DNA of 64,000 nt, taken from positions 79,153 through 143,152 of the forward strand of contig JADJBC010000004.1 in assembly GCA_016703945.1 (NCBI GenBank). Reading direction: 5' to 3'. Source of the stretch: Candidatus Aalborgicola danicus (lineage in GTDB: Bacteria > Pseudomonadota > Gammaproteobacteria > Burkholderiales > Burkholderiaceae_C). Below the pieces are notes generated by a model. It ran no database searches and was not told the origin of the DNA. It worked only from the letters and a program-made list of their open reading frames with translations. Position numbers and translations under genes: made by a program. Shown piece after piece: positions 17,621-28,300 of this stretch (positions are counted from its first letter, which is position 1; every line of letters starts with the position of its first letter).

Positions 17621-17941
17621 ATGTTTCACGTTTCGCGCGGTATCGACAGGGCCATTCAATCGGTGTCTAAGCAAATGACGCCAGGCTGTGAAACGCTGGA
17701 AGAGAATGACCCCGAAATTCAACGCTTCTTTAAAGACACGAAAGGGCCTGAATTTGACGATGCCGACGCGGACTTTGTCCGGGTTTTGGAGGACCTGATT
17801 GACACGCTTATTCTGAAAAATGTTTTGCATCACACCGACCTGCCGGCTGCCGCCCAGAAGAAGCTGCTGTTGAGAAAGGGACTTCGCAGCCGTATCCAGG
17901 GTGCACTGAACTTGTTGGATAGAGATGACCGCATTCTTTGA
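17621..17941 (+). CDS. Conserved small acidic protein, function unknown
   Basis: 106 residues, beginning MFHVSRGIDRAIQSVSKQ. The central segment DADFVRVLEDLIDTLILKN and the following TDLPAAAQKKLLLRKGLRSR are typical of a small family often labelled tryptophan-synthase-beta-like in proteobacteria, a name without biochemical support. No signal peptide, membrane helix or known catalytic motif is visible. The reading frame is open from 17420, but that part overlaps the end of mnmA and resembles no protein, so the ATG at 17621 is chosen. It ends 27 bases before the type I secretion operon, which suggests but does not prove a link. Confidence 0.7.
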   Translation: MFHVSRGIDRAIQSVSKQMTPGCETLEENDPEIQRFFKDTKGPEFDDADADFVRVLEDLIDTLILKNVLHHTDLPAAAQKKLLLRKGLRSRIQGALNLLDRDDRIL

Positions 17942-17968
17942 CATTACGTGTGTTTGAGTCACCTTCCG

Positions 17969-20173
17969 ATGTCTACTCCCGAACCAGCGACGAACAGTCA
18001 GCTCGAAAGCGCAGCGAACAGTCCCATCCCGAACGCGCGACGCATCGGTGAACAAAGTATGCGATTCGATCCCTTGTTGGACAGTGTCATTGCCGTAGCG
18101 GGCATATTTGGGATTACCACCACTTTTGAGGCTCTGTCTGCCGGTTTGCCGCTGGAGGGCAACCGCATCACCCCGGACCTGCTGCCCCGTGCCGCCGGTC
18201 GGGCCGGGCTAACGGCAAAGCTTGCCCGGAGAACCCTGGACAACCTTCGCCCTGGACTCTTGCCAGTGATTCTCCTGATGAAAGAAAACCAGGCCTGTGT
18301 ACTTCTGGAGTGGCTTGCTTCTGGCGAGGCTAGGGTGCGTTTTCCAGAGAACGGCGAGTCATCCGACCTGTTGACGCGGGACGAACTGGAAAGCCTTTAC
18401 GCTGGCGTAGTCTGCTTTGTCAGGCCCGTCTTTAAGTTTGATCCCCGCTCGCCCGATACTGGGCAATTGAAATCTCAGCACTGGTTTTGGGGCGTTGTAT
18501 TTCAAAATTGGCGCCTGTACAGAGACAGCCTGTTAGCGGCCTTTCTCATCAATATTTTCGCGTTGAGCATGCCCATGTTCACCATGACGGTGTACGACCG
18601 GGTCGTTCCCAATCGTGCTGAAGAGACCTTGTGGGTTCTGTCGATTGGTGTGTTTTTGATGATGCTTTTTGACATGGTTTTGCGGGTACTGCGGTCATAT
18701 ATATTGGATACCGCAGGAAAGCGTATTGATGTCACTCTTTCGGCGCGCATCATGGAACGGGTCCTGGGTCTTGGCATGGCGGACCGACCTCCTTCAGTAG
18801 GTTCTTTCGCGGCCAACTTGCGCGCCTTTGAGTCTGTTCGGGAATTTGTTGCGTCGGCGACCATCACGACCCTGGTCGACATCCCGTTCGTCGTGGTGTT
18901 CTTTTTTGTGATCGCATGGATATCCCCATGGCTGGTTCTGCCGCCGCTATTTTGCATTGCGGTTTTGGTCTTGGCATCGATGGTTGTACAGCAGAAGATG
19001 CAGGAACTCGTGGATGTCACCCAGCGGGCCACGTCGCAGCGCAATGCAACCTTGGTAGAAAGTCTTGTGGGCATCGAGACCATTAAATTCATGGTTGCCG
19101 AGAGTAGCTTTCAGCGCAAGTGGGAACAGTCCACCGTGTTTCTGGCGCAAAACGGCACCAAGCTGAAGTTGCTGTCCTCTTCCATCATGAGCCTGGTGCA
19201 GTTGTTGCAGCAGTTTGTTGCTGTGGTTGTTGTCATCGTCGGCGTGTATTTGTTAATTGACAACAAGCTCAGCATGGGGGGAATCATTGCTGCCTCCATG
19301 CTGGCGGGCAGGGCCATGGCACCGTTTGGTCAAGTTGCGGGGCTTCTCATGCAGTACCACAACGCGAAAAGTGGATTGGCGTCTGTTGAGAAACATATGG
19401 AGACGCAACCTGAGCGCGCAGACACCTCGGCATTCCTGCACCGAAAAGGATTCCAAGGGACCATCGAGTTCAAAAATGTCAGTTTTTCTTATCCAGGCCA
19501 GCAGCAGGCGGTTTTGCGAAACGTTTCGTTCAAGATCCAAGCTGGAGAAAAAGTTGCATTCATCGGCCGGGTGGGATCTGGAAAATCCACTATTCAACGA
19601 TTGGTGCTGGGGCTCTACCAGCCTACCGAAGGTGCCATCCTCATTGACGGCATAGACCTTCGCCAGATTGATCCCGCCGAATTGCGCAGAGCAGCCGGTT
19701 TTGTGTCGCAGGACGTGAGTTTGTTCTATGGCTCCCTGAAGGACAACATCACGCTGGGGGCGCCCTTTGCTGACGACCAGGAGATCATCAATGCGGCAGA
19801 GGTGGCCGGCGTGACGGAATTTGCAAACCGCCATCCACGGGGCTTTGACATGTTGATCGGTGAACGCGGAGAGTCTTTGTCTGGAGGCCAACGACAGGCA
19901 GTTGGTATCGCACGCGCAGTTTTGAACGACTCCCCGATCTTGCTGCTAGATGAGCCGAGCAGTGCGATGGACCACCAAAGCGAGGACTTGTTGAAGACCC
20001 GTTTGCAACGGTTCAGCATTGGAAAGACCGTCATTTTGGTAACACACCGGACATCACTGTTGGAGCTGGTTGATCGTCTAATCGTCATCGACAATGGAAA
20101 AGTCATGGCTGACGGCCCGAAAACTCAGGTTGTGGAAGCACTGCAAAGTGGCAGAGTGGGCAGGGCCGTTTGA
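17969..20173 (+). CDS. lapB: Type I secretion ABC transporter (LapB-like)
   Basis: Inner-membrane ATPase/permease that drives export of the adhesin encoded downstream. About 130 N-terminal residues form a C39-peptidase-like domain without an evident catalytic Cys, as in transporters of non-processed RTX substrates. Six membrane helices follow (about 165-450). The nucleotide-binding domain has Walker A GRVGSGKST near residue 530, signature LSGGQRQAVGIARA near 637, Walker B ILLLDEPSSAMD and an H-loop LVTHR. The ATG at 17969 is preferred to GTG 17948. Length is 734 residues. The stop overlaps the next ATG (TGATG). The gene symbol is by analogy with the Pseudomonas lap system. Confidence 0.92.
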   Translation: MSTPEPATNSQLESAANSPIPNARRIGEQSMRFDPLLDSVIAVAGIFGITTTFEALSAGLPLEGNRITPDLLPRAAGRAGLTAKLARRTLDNLRPGLLPVILLMKENQACVLLEWLASGEARVRFPENGESSDLLTRDELESLYAGVVCFVRPVFKFDPRSPDTGQLKSQHWFWGVVFQNWRLYRDSLLAAFLINIFALSMPMFTMTVYDRVVPNRAEETLWVLSIGVFLMMLFDMVLRVLRSYILDTAGKRIDVTLSARIMERVLGLGMADRPPSVGSFAANLRAFESVREFVASATITTLVDIPFVVVFFFVIAWISPWLVLPPLFCIAVLVLASMVVQQKMQELVDVTQRATSQRNATLVESLVGIETIKFMVAESSFQRKWEQSTVFLAQNGTKLKLLSSSIMSLVQLLQQFVAVVVVIVGVYLLIDNKLSMGGIIAASMLAGRAMAPFGQVAGLLMQYHNAKSGLASVEKHMETQPERADTSAFLHRKGFQGTIEFKNVSFSYPGQQQAVLRNVSFKIQAGEKVAFIGRVGSGKSTIQRLVLGLYQPTEGAILIDGIDLRQIDPAELRRAAGFVSQDVSLFYGSLKDNITLGAPFADDQEIINAAEVAGVTEFANRHPRGFDMLIGERGESLSGGQRQAVGIARAVLNDSPILLLDEPSSAMDHQSEDLLKTRLQRFSIGKTVILVTHRTSLLELVDRLIVIDNGKVMADGPKTQVVEALQSGRVGRAV

Positions 20174-21588
20174 TGGATGGCAAGAAAAAAACCTCCGAGT
20201 GGCTCAAGAACGCGTGGCAAAGGTTTTACCTGCGCTGTTCAGTCGCCATGGACCGGGCAATGGGTGCACTGGCTGGAAGATACGACGAGTTGGACGCCGA
20301 CTTCGATGCCAACGCCGACTGGGCGATTGCGGAGCAAACGCCAAAAGGGGCACGGGTCTTGGTTTGGCTCAGTGTTGGCGCGGTGTTGATCTTGTTGCTT
20401 TGGGCCAACTTTGCAGTCTTGGATGAAGTGACACGCGGTGAGGGTAAGGTCATTCCCTCCCGACAGGTTCAGGTTTTGCAAAGCTTGGACGGAGGCATGG
20501 TCTCAGAGATACTAGTCAAGGAAGGCCAAACTGTGAAGATCGGCGATTTGATGCTCAAGGTGGATCCCACGCGTATGGTCTCTTCACTGCGTGAAAACCG
20601 ATCGCAGTACCTCTCCTTGCTCGCCAAAGGTGCGCGCCTCAGGGCGCTGGCGGAGGGCTCCCGATTTGTTCCCCCTAGTGAGGTTACCGAGGAAGCCCCA
20701 GAAATTGCGGCGCAAGAACGCGCCCTTTACGAATCTAGAAGAGCCGAGTTGGATGCAACACTGGGCGTAGCCAAGCAGCAGTCTGCGCAAAGATCCCAAG
20801 AGCTGATATCGGTCCGGGCCAAGCGTGAACAGGCTTCACAGAGTTTCAATTTGACAGCGCGAGAGTTGGAAATGACCCGTCCGTTGGCAAAGTCAGGTGC
20901 CATATCGGATGTTGAATTGCTCCGACTGGAACGTGATGTCGCGCGATACAGAGGCGAACGGGACAGTGCCAATTCGGACATACCGCGTTTGGAATCTGCT
21001 GTTGCCGAAGCGACCCGCAAGATTCAGGAAATCGAGTTGACCTTTCGAAACATTGCCCGCTCGGAGCTCAGCGAAACCAATGCCAAACTCAATGCGTTGC
21101 TAGAGGGTAGCTCGGCTTTGGAGGATCGGGTCAGACAAACTGAAATTCGATCCCCGGTGAATGGGACGATCAAGCAACTGAAGGTCAACACGGTGGGTGG
21201 CGTCGTGCAACCAGGCAAGGATTTGGTCGAAGTTGTCCCCTCTGACGACGCGCTACTACTGGAGGCACGGGTGCTGCCAAGGGACATCGCGTTCTTGCAC
21301 CCCGGCCAGAAGGCACTGGTTAAATTCACCGCCTATGACTTTGCCACTTATGGCGGACTAGAGGCTACGCTGGAGCACATCAGCGCAGACACCGTACTCG
21401 ACGAAAAGGGAAATGCATTTTTCTTGGTTCGCGTACGAACACTCTCCAGCAGCATTGGCGTCCAGAATTTCCCTATCATCCCGGGCATGGTGGCAGAAGT
21501 CGACATCCTTACGGGAAAGAAGTCAGTGCTAGCTTACTTAATGAGGCCCATTTTGAGGGCTAAGGCGAAAGCATTGACGGAGCGATGA
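20173..21588 (+). CDS. lapC: Type I secretion membrane-fusion protein (LapC/HlyD family)
   Basis: Periplasmic adaptor linking the ABC transporter to the outer-membrane channel. 471 residues: a cytoplasmic N-terminus, one membrane helix near residues 57-78, a lipoyl/barrel half, a long alpha-helical hairpin (about 160-300, rich in Glu/Arg/Ala), and the family sequence IRSPVNGTIKQLKVNTVGGVV. ATG 20173 overlaps the upstream stop; TTG three bases earlier is less likely. It ends in an ATGA overlap with the regulator gene. Confidence 0.92.
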   Translation: MDGKKKTSEWLKNAWQRFYLRCSVAMDRAMGALAGRYDELDADFDANADWAIAEQTPKGARVLVWLSVGAVLILLLWANFAVLDEVTRGEGKVIPSRQVQVLQSLDGGMVSEILVKEGQTVKIGDLMLKVDPTRMVSSLRENRSQYLSLLAKGARLRALAEGSRFVPPSEVTEEAPEIAAQERALYESRRAELDATLGVAKQQSAQRSQELISVRAKREQASQSFNLTARELEMTRPLAKSGAISDVELLRLERDVARYRGERDSANSDIPRLESAVAEATRKIQEIELTFRNIARSELSETNAKLNALLEGSSALEDRVRQTEIRSPVNGTIKQLKVNTVGGVVQPGKDLVEVVPSDDALLLEARVLPRDIAFLHPGQKALVKFTAYDFATYGGLEATLEHISADTVLDEKGNAFFLVRVRTLSSSIGVQNFPIIPGMVAEVDILTGKKSVLAYLMRPILRAKAKALTER

Positions 21589-22223
21589 AGCGGTCCCACA
21601 GCACTCTGTTTGTTACCCATGACCCGGGTCTGCTACTGCATTGGCAAAAAGCCTTTGGCAAGACCCAGCACAGCGGAATCAACAAGATTGAAGTATTTTT
21701 TCAGGCCACGCCCAGACCCCCCTGTGTTGTCTGGATAGACACTGCAATACCTGGCCGACCCGCCTGGACCTCCGACGTTTGGCTTCCTATGCTTCAAAAC
21801 GAACAGTTTCGCATTGTTGCGGCAAGCTCGAACCCCCGTGACGACGAAGCAATGGAAGCATTGGATTCAGGTTGTGTTGCGTATTGCCATGCCTTTTCCG
21901 ACGCACCGACACTCAAACAGGTCAGAGATGTGGTGGAGGGGGGGCAGGTTTGGATTGGAAAAAGTCTGATGCAGCGGCTTCTCCACAACGTGAATCGAGC
22001 GGTTTCAAGAAAACCGGCAATCGATGACGCTTGGCGCGCCCAGTTGACCCGACGCGAAGTTGAAGTGGCAATTCTTGCTGCCAATGGCGCCTCCAACAAC
22101 GCCATCGCCAACCAATGCAAGATATCGGAACGAACTGTCAAAGCGCATTTGAGTGCAATTTTTGACAAACTGAATATCACCGATCGCCTTCAATTGGCCC
22201 TGCGGGTTCACGGAATTCAGTAG
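21585..22223 (+). CDS. LuxR-type response regulator with atypical receiver domain
   Basis: 212 residues. The C-terminal part (about 148-212) is a LuxR/GerE helix-turn-helix: LTRREVEVAILAANGASNNA, then ISERTVKAHLSAIFDKLNITDR. The N-terminal 125 residues have a receiver-like outline, with an Asp at the end of strand 3 (VVWID), but the first-strand acidic pair is reduced and the conserved Lys of strand 5 is replaced (YCHAFSD). Phosphorylation is therefore uncertain. It is coupled to lapC (ATGA) and precedes the adhesin by 98 bases, so it probably controls the locus. No sensor kinase is nearby. Confidence 0.82.
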   Translation: MKRSHSTLFVTHDPGLLLHWQKAFGKTQHSGINKIEVFFQATPRPPCVVWIDTAIPGRPAWTSDVWLPMLQNEQFRIVAASSNPRDDEAMEALDSGCVAYCHAFSDAPTLKQVRDVVEGGQVWIGKSLMQRLLHNVNRAVSRKPAIDDAWRAQLTRREVEVAILAANGASNNAIANQCKISERTVKAHLSAIFDKLNITDRLQLALRVHGIQ

Positions 22224-22321
22224 TCCAGCCTGTATCTACCTGTCCGTAAGGACAATAGCAGCCGGGCGATTGGTTGGATAGAGTATCGCAATCTGACATT
22301 GCTGTACTTGAAGGATTTCTC

Positions 22322-25300
22322 ATGGCCACCACTCAAAACTCTGCCCAGGCTCGCGGTATTGTTGTAACTTTGGAGGGTAATGCTTGGCTGGTTGACGCAG
22401 CTGGCAATCGTCGACTGCTGAAAGTTGGGGATGAAGTACAGGAGGGTCAGACTGTCATCACCGAGGACGGTACGCGTCTGGAATTGGGATTGCCCAATGG
22501 CCAACCGGTACTAATCGCCTCCGGCAGAGAGTTACTGATAGACGCAACACTATTAGGGTCCGCGAGCGTCGACAAGACTGAGGCAGCCTTGGTGAACTTG
22601 AACAGTGGGTCCGCTGAAATTGCCAGGATCATCGCATCGGGTGGAGATCTTTCAACACAACTGGAGTCCACTGCAGCCGGCCTTGGAGGCGGTGACGGTA
22701 GCGATACCCACGGTTTCGTTCGCCTTTTGCGTATTCAAGAAAACACATCGCCACTCACGATTGACAGGGCTTCTGTTGTAGCTGGATCCGATAGTCAGTT
22801 CACTCAAACCAGAGCGGCGGTGGATGAGGTAACGGCCTCTATCACGATTGACGCAGTGACACTGGACAACATCCTTAACGCCACAGAGTCACAAGGCTCG
22901 GTGGCCGTCACAGGAACCGTAAGCGGCGACGTCAAGTCTGGCGACACCGTCACCTTGACGATCAATGGCACTGTATTCACCGGTGTGGTGAACGCAGGAA
23001 ATACCTTTAGCATCAATGTCCCGGGAAGCGTGCTGGCAAACAACGCGGACAAGACTATCGAGGCAAGCGTCACAACCATTGACAGGTTTGGTGACACAGT
23101 CATTGGTACGACCGCTCACCCCTATCGGGCCGAAGTCACGATCTCGGGCATCAGCAGCCCGACAGCGCCTGAAGGTTCGGACTTGGTCTACTCGGTTACT
23201 TTGTCAGGAACTTCTACCGCCCCATTGACTTTCCCCTTTACTCTTGGCGGTGGCACTGCGTCGACCGTGGACTACACCACGGCCACTTTCAGCAATGGTG
23301 TCACCCTCTCCGGTGGTGTGTTGACCGTGCCACCCGGCGTCAGCGGTTTTTCGGTAACCCTGCCTACCGTCAACGACACACTCAATGAGGCTCCTGAGAC
23401 CGTTCCGCTGACCATTGGCTCAGCCAGCGGCACGGGCACCATCACCGACAACGATCCGCTGCCTACACTGTCCATCAACGATGTGACCGTTAACGAAGCT
23501 GCTGGAACTGCCACGTTCACCGTAACGCTGTCCGCTGCGTCCAGTCAAAGCGTCTCGGTGAGCTACAACACCAGCAATGGCACTGCGATCGCAGGTTCTG
23601 ACTACACCTCTACCAGTGGCTCCCTGACTTTTGCTCCGGGCACGACGACTCAAACGGTCACAGTCAATATTACCGACGACACAGTATTTGAAGGCACCCC
23701 TGGCGAGACCTTCAACGTCAACCTTCTGACCCCTACCAACGCAACGATCGCCGACATCCTGGGCGTGGGCACCATTGTTGATGACGATACCGCTGTCAGC
23801 ATTGCATCGATTTCCAGCCCAACTGCACCCGAGGGCACGAATTTGGTCTACTCCGTCACATTGACGGGATCATCCACCACCCCATCGACTTTTGCATTGA
23901 CCCTGGGCGGTGGCACCGCATCCACCGTGGACTACACCACGGCCACTTTCAGCAACGGCGTCACCTTCTCCGGTGGGGTGTTGACCGTACCGCCCGGCGT
24001 GACCGGTTTTACGGTAACCCTGCCTACCATCAACGACACACTCAATGAAACCGCTGAAACGGTTCCTTTGACCATTGGCTCAACCAGCGGCACCGGCACC
24101 ATCATCGACAACGATCCGCTGCCTTCACTGTCCATCAACGATGTACTGTTAATGAATCTGCTGGCACCGCCACGTTCACCGTGACGCTGTCGACTGCTTC
24201 CAGTCAAAGCGTCTCAGTGAGCTACAACACCAGCAATGGCACCGCCACAGCGGGCCCTGACTACACCGCTACCAGCGGCACTGTGACTTTTGCGCCAGGC
24301 ACGACGACGCAAACCGTCACGGTCAGCATCACCAACGACACGGTATTTGAAGGCATTGCGGGTGAGACGTTTAACGTCAACCTGCTCAATCCAACCAATG
24401 CAACGATTGCCGACAACCTGGGTATTGGCACCATCGTTGATGACGATACAGCGGTCAGCATTGCATCGATTTCCAGCCCGACCGCGCCTGAGGGCACGGA
24501 TTTGGTCTACTCCGTCACCCTGACTGGGTCGTCCAACACCCCATCGACTTTTGCATTGACCCTGGGTGGTGGCACCGCATCCACCGTGGACTACACCACG
24601 GCCACTTTCAGCAACGGCGTCACCTTCTCCGGTGGGGTGTTGACCGTACCGCCCGGCGTGACCGGTTTTACGGTAACCCTGCCTACCATCAACGACACAC
24701 TCAATGAAACCGCTGAAACGGTTCCTTTGACCATTGGCTCAGCCAGCGGCACCGGCACCATCATCGACAACGATCCACTGCCTGCACTGTCCATCAACGA
24801 TGTAACAGTGAATGAATCTGCTGGCACCGCCACGTTCACCGTGACGCTGTCGGCTGCTTCCAGTCAAAGCGTCTCAGTGAGCTACAACACCAGCAATGGC
24901 ACCGCCACAGCGGGCCCTGACTACACCGCTACCAGCGGCACTGTGACTTTTGCGCCAGGCACGACGACGCAAACCGTCACGGTCAGTATTACCAACGACA
25001 CGGTATTTAAGGCATTGCGGGCGAGACGTTCAACGTCAACCTGCTTACATCAACAAATGCGAACATTGCCGATGGCATCGGAGCCGGCACTATCAAGGAT
25101 GACGGCACGGGCGGCCCTCCAGGCACCGACAACGACACGCCCGCTCTGTCCATCGCTGATATCTCGGTCGTAGAAGGCGCCAGCGCCGTCTTTACCGTGA
25201 GCCTGTCAAACCCCACCAGCGCCGTGGTATTCACCCAAGCTTGGCCAATGGCACTGCCACACTGGTGCCGATACTGCAGGCGCAGGCACTCTGGAGTTCA

Positions 25301-28300
25301 ACAGCGGCACCGTCCTAGTCCCGTGTGGACTCGCTGTGAGCGGCAATGTGACCATCCCCGCAGGCGCCACCTCCCGTGCAGCTGCGCTTGGCCACCACCG
25401 ATGATGTGATTTCGAGAACGGCAACGAGACCTTCACACTCACCGCCACTCCGGTCTCCAGCGCCACTACGGGCTGTCGCCACCGGCACGGCCACCATTAC
25501 CGATAACGACGGAGCGCTCCCAGTTCTCCATCAACGACGTCACCGTCAATGAGGGTGCGGGCACCATCACCTTCACCGTGAGCCTGTCCAACCTGGGCGC
25601 GGGCGCCTGACCGTGGACTACGCCACCGCCAGCAGCACCGCCACTGCGGGCACTGGCACCAGCGACGTGACAGCGGGCACCAGCGCATTGACTGGCACTT
25701 GACCTTCGCCCAGGCGTGCTCACCCAGACCGTGACTCTGAACGTCACCAATGACACCATCTACGAAGTCAGCGAAGCCTTTGCCGTGAACCTCTCCAACG
25801 CCTCCGCTGGCGCTGGTATTGCCGATGGCATCGGAGCCGGCACCATCAAGGATGACGGCACGGGCGGCCCTCCAGGCACCGACAACGACACGCCCACGTT
25901 GACCCTCACCGGCCCGGCCACGGTCAACGAAGCCGCCGGCACCTGACCTACACCGTCACGCTGTCCAACCCCGCCAGCGGCCCCATCACGGTGGCCTACA
26001 ACGCCAGCGGCACTGCCACCTCGGGCGCCGACTTCGGCGCAAGCTCCGGCACGCTGACCTTTGCACCCAATGTGATAAGCCAGACCTTCACCGTGGCCAT
26101 CACCAACGACACCACGTTTGAAGGCGCCGAGAACTACACCGCCAACCTGTCAGCACCCACCGGTGGCGCCACGATTGCCACCGGCACCGTGACCACCACC
26201 ATCAACGACGACGGCACGGGCGGCCCTCCAGGCACCGACAACGACACGCCCGCTCTGTCCATCGCTGATATCTCGGTCGGAAGGCGCCAGCGCCGTCTTT
26301 ACCGTGAGCCTGTCCAACCCCAGCACCAGCGCCGTGGTATTCACACCAAGCTTGGCCAATGGCACTGCCACACTGGGTACCGATACTGCAGGCGCAGGCA
26401 CTCTGGAGTTCAACAGCGGCACCGTCCTAGTCCCCGTGTGGACTGCTGTGAGCGGCAATGTGACCATCCCGCAGGCGCCACCTCCGTGCAGCTGCGCTTG
26501 GCCACCACCGATGATGTGATTTCTGGAAGGCAACGAGACCTTCACACTCACCGCCACTCCGGTCTCCGGCGCCACTACGGCTGTCGCCACCGGCACGGCC
26601 ACCATTACCGATAACGACGGAGCGCCCCAGTTCTCCATCAACGACGTCACCGTCAATGAGGGTGCGGGCACCATCACCTTCACCGTGAGCCTGTCCAACC
26701 CGGGCGCGGGCGCCTGACCGTGGACTACGCCACCGCCAGCGGCACGCGCCACTGCGGGCACTGGCACCAGCGACGGACAGCGGGCACCAGCGCATTGACT
26801 GGCACTTTGACCTTCGCCCCAGGCGTGCTCACCCAGACCGTGACTCTGAACGTCACCAATGACACCATCTACGAAGTCAGCGAAGCCTTTGCCGTGAACC
26901 TCTCCAACGCCTCCGCTGGCGCTGGTATTGCCGATGGCATCGGAGCCGGCACCATCAAGGATGACGGCACGGGCGGCCCTCCAGGCACCGACAACGACAC
27001 GCCCACGTTGACCCTCACCGGCCCGGCCACGGTCAACAAGCCGCCGGCACCCTGACCTACACCGTCACGCTGTCCAACCCCGCCAGCGGCCCCATCACGG
27101 TGGCCTACAACACGGCCAGCGGCACTGCCACCTCGGGCGCCGACTTCGGCGCAAGCTCCGGCACGCTGACCTTTGCACCCAATGTGACAAGCCAGACCTT
27201 CACCGTGGCCATCACCAACGACACCACGTTTGAAGGCGCCGAGAACTACACCGCCAACCTGTCAGCACCCACCGGTGGCGCCACGATTGCCACCGGCACC
27301 GTGACCACCACCATCAACGACGACGGCACGGGCGGCCCTCCAGGCACCGACAACGACACGCCCGCTCTGTCCATCGCTGATATCTCGGTCGTAGAAGGCG
27401 CCAGCGCCGTCTTTACCGTGAGCCTGTCCAACCCCAGCACCAGCGCCGTGGTATTCACACCAAGCTTGGCCAATGGCACTGCCACACTGGGTACCGATAC
27501 TGCAGGCGCAGGCACTCTGGAGTTCAACAGCGGCACCGTCCTAGTCCCCGTGTGGACTGCTGTGAGCGGCAATGTGACCATCCCCGCAGGCGCCACCTCC
27601 GTGCAGCTGCGCTTGGCCACCACCGATGATGTGATTTCTGAAGGCAACGAGACCTTCACACTCACCGCCACTCCGGTCTCCGGCGCCACTACGGCTGTCG
27701 CCACCGGCACGGCCACCATGACCGATAACGACGGAGCGCCCCAGTTCTCCATCAACGACGTCACCGTCAATGAGGGTGCGGGCACCATCACCTTCACCGT
27801 GAGCCTGTCCAACCGGGCGCGGGCGCGCCCTGACCGTGGACTACGCCACCGCCAGCGGCACCGCCACTGCGGGCACTGGCACCAGCGACGTGACAGCGGG
27901 CACCAGCGCATTGACTGGCACTTTGACCTTCGCCCCAGGCGTGCTCACCCAGACCGTGACTCTGAACGTCACCAATGACACCATCTACGAAGTCAGCGAA
28001 GCCTTTGCCGTGAACCTCTCCAACGCCTCCGCTGGCGCTGGTATTGCCGATGGCATCGGAGCCGGCACCATCAGGATGACGGCACGGGCGGCCCTCCAGG
28101 CACCGACAACGACACGCCCACGTTGACCCTCACCGGCCCGGCCACGGTCAACGAAGCCGCCGGCACCCTGACCTACACCGTCACGCTGTCCAACCCCGCC
28201 AGCGGCCCCCATCACGGTGCCCTAACATGGCCAGCGGCACTGCCACCTCGGGCGCCGACTTCGGCGCAAGCTCCGGCACGCTGACCTTTGCACCCAATGT

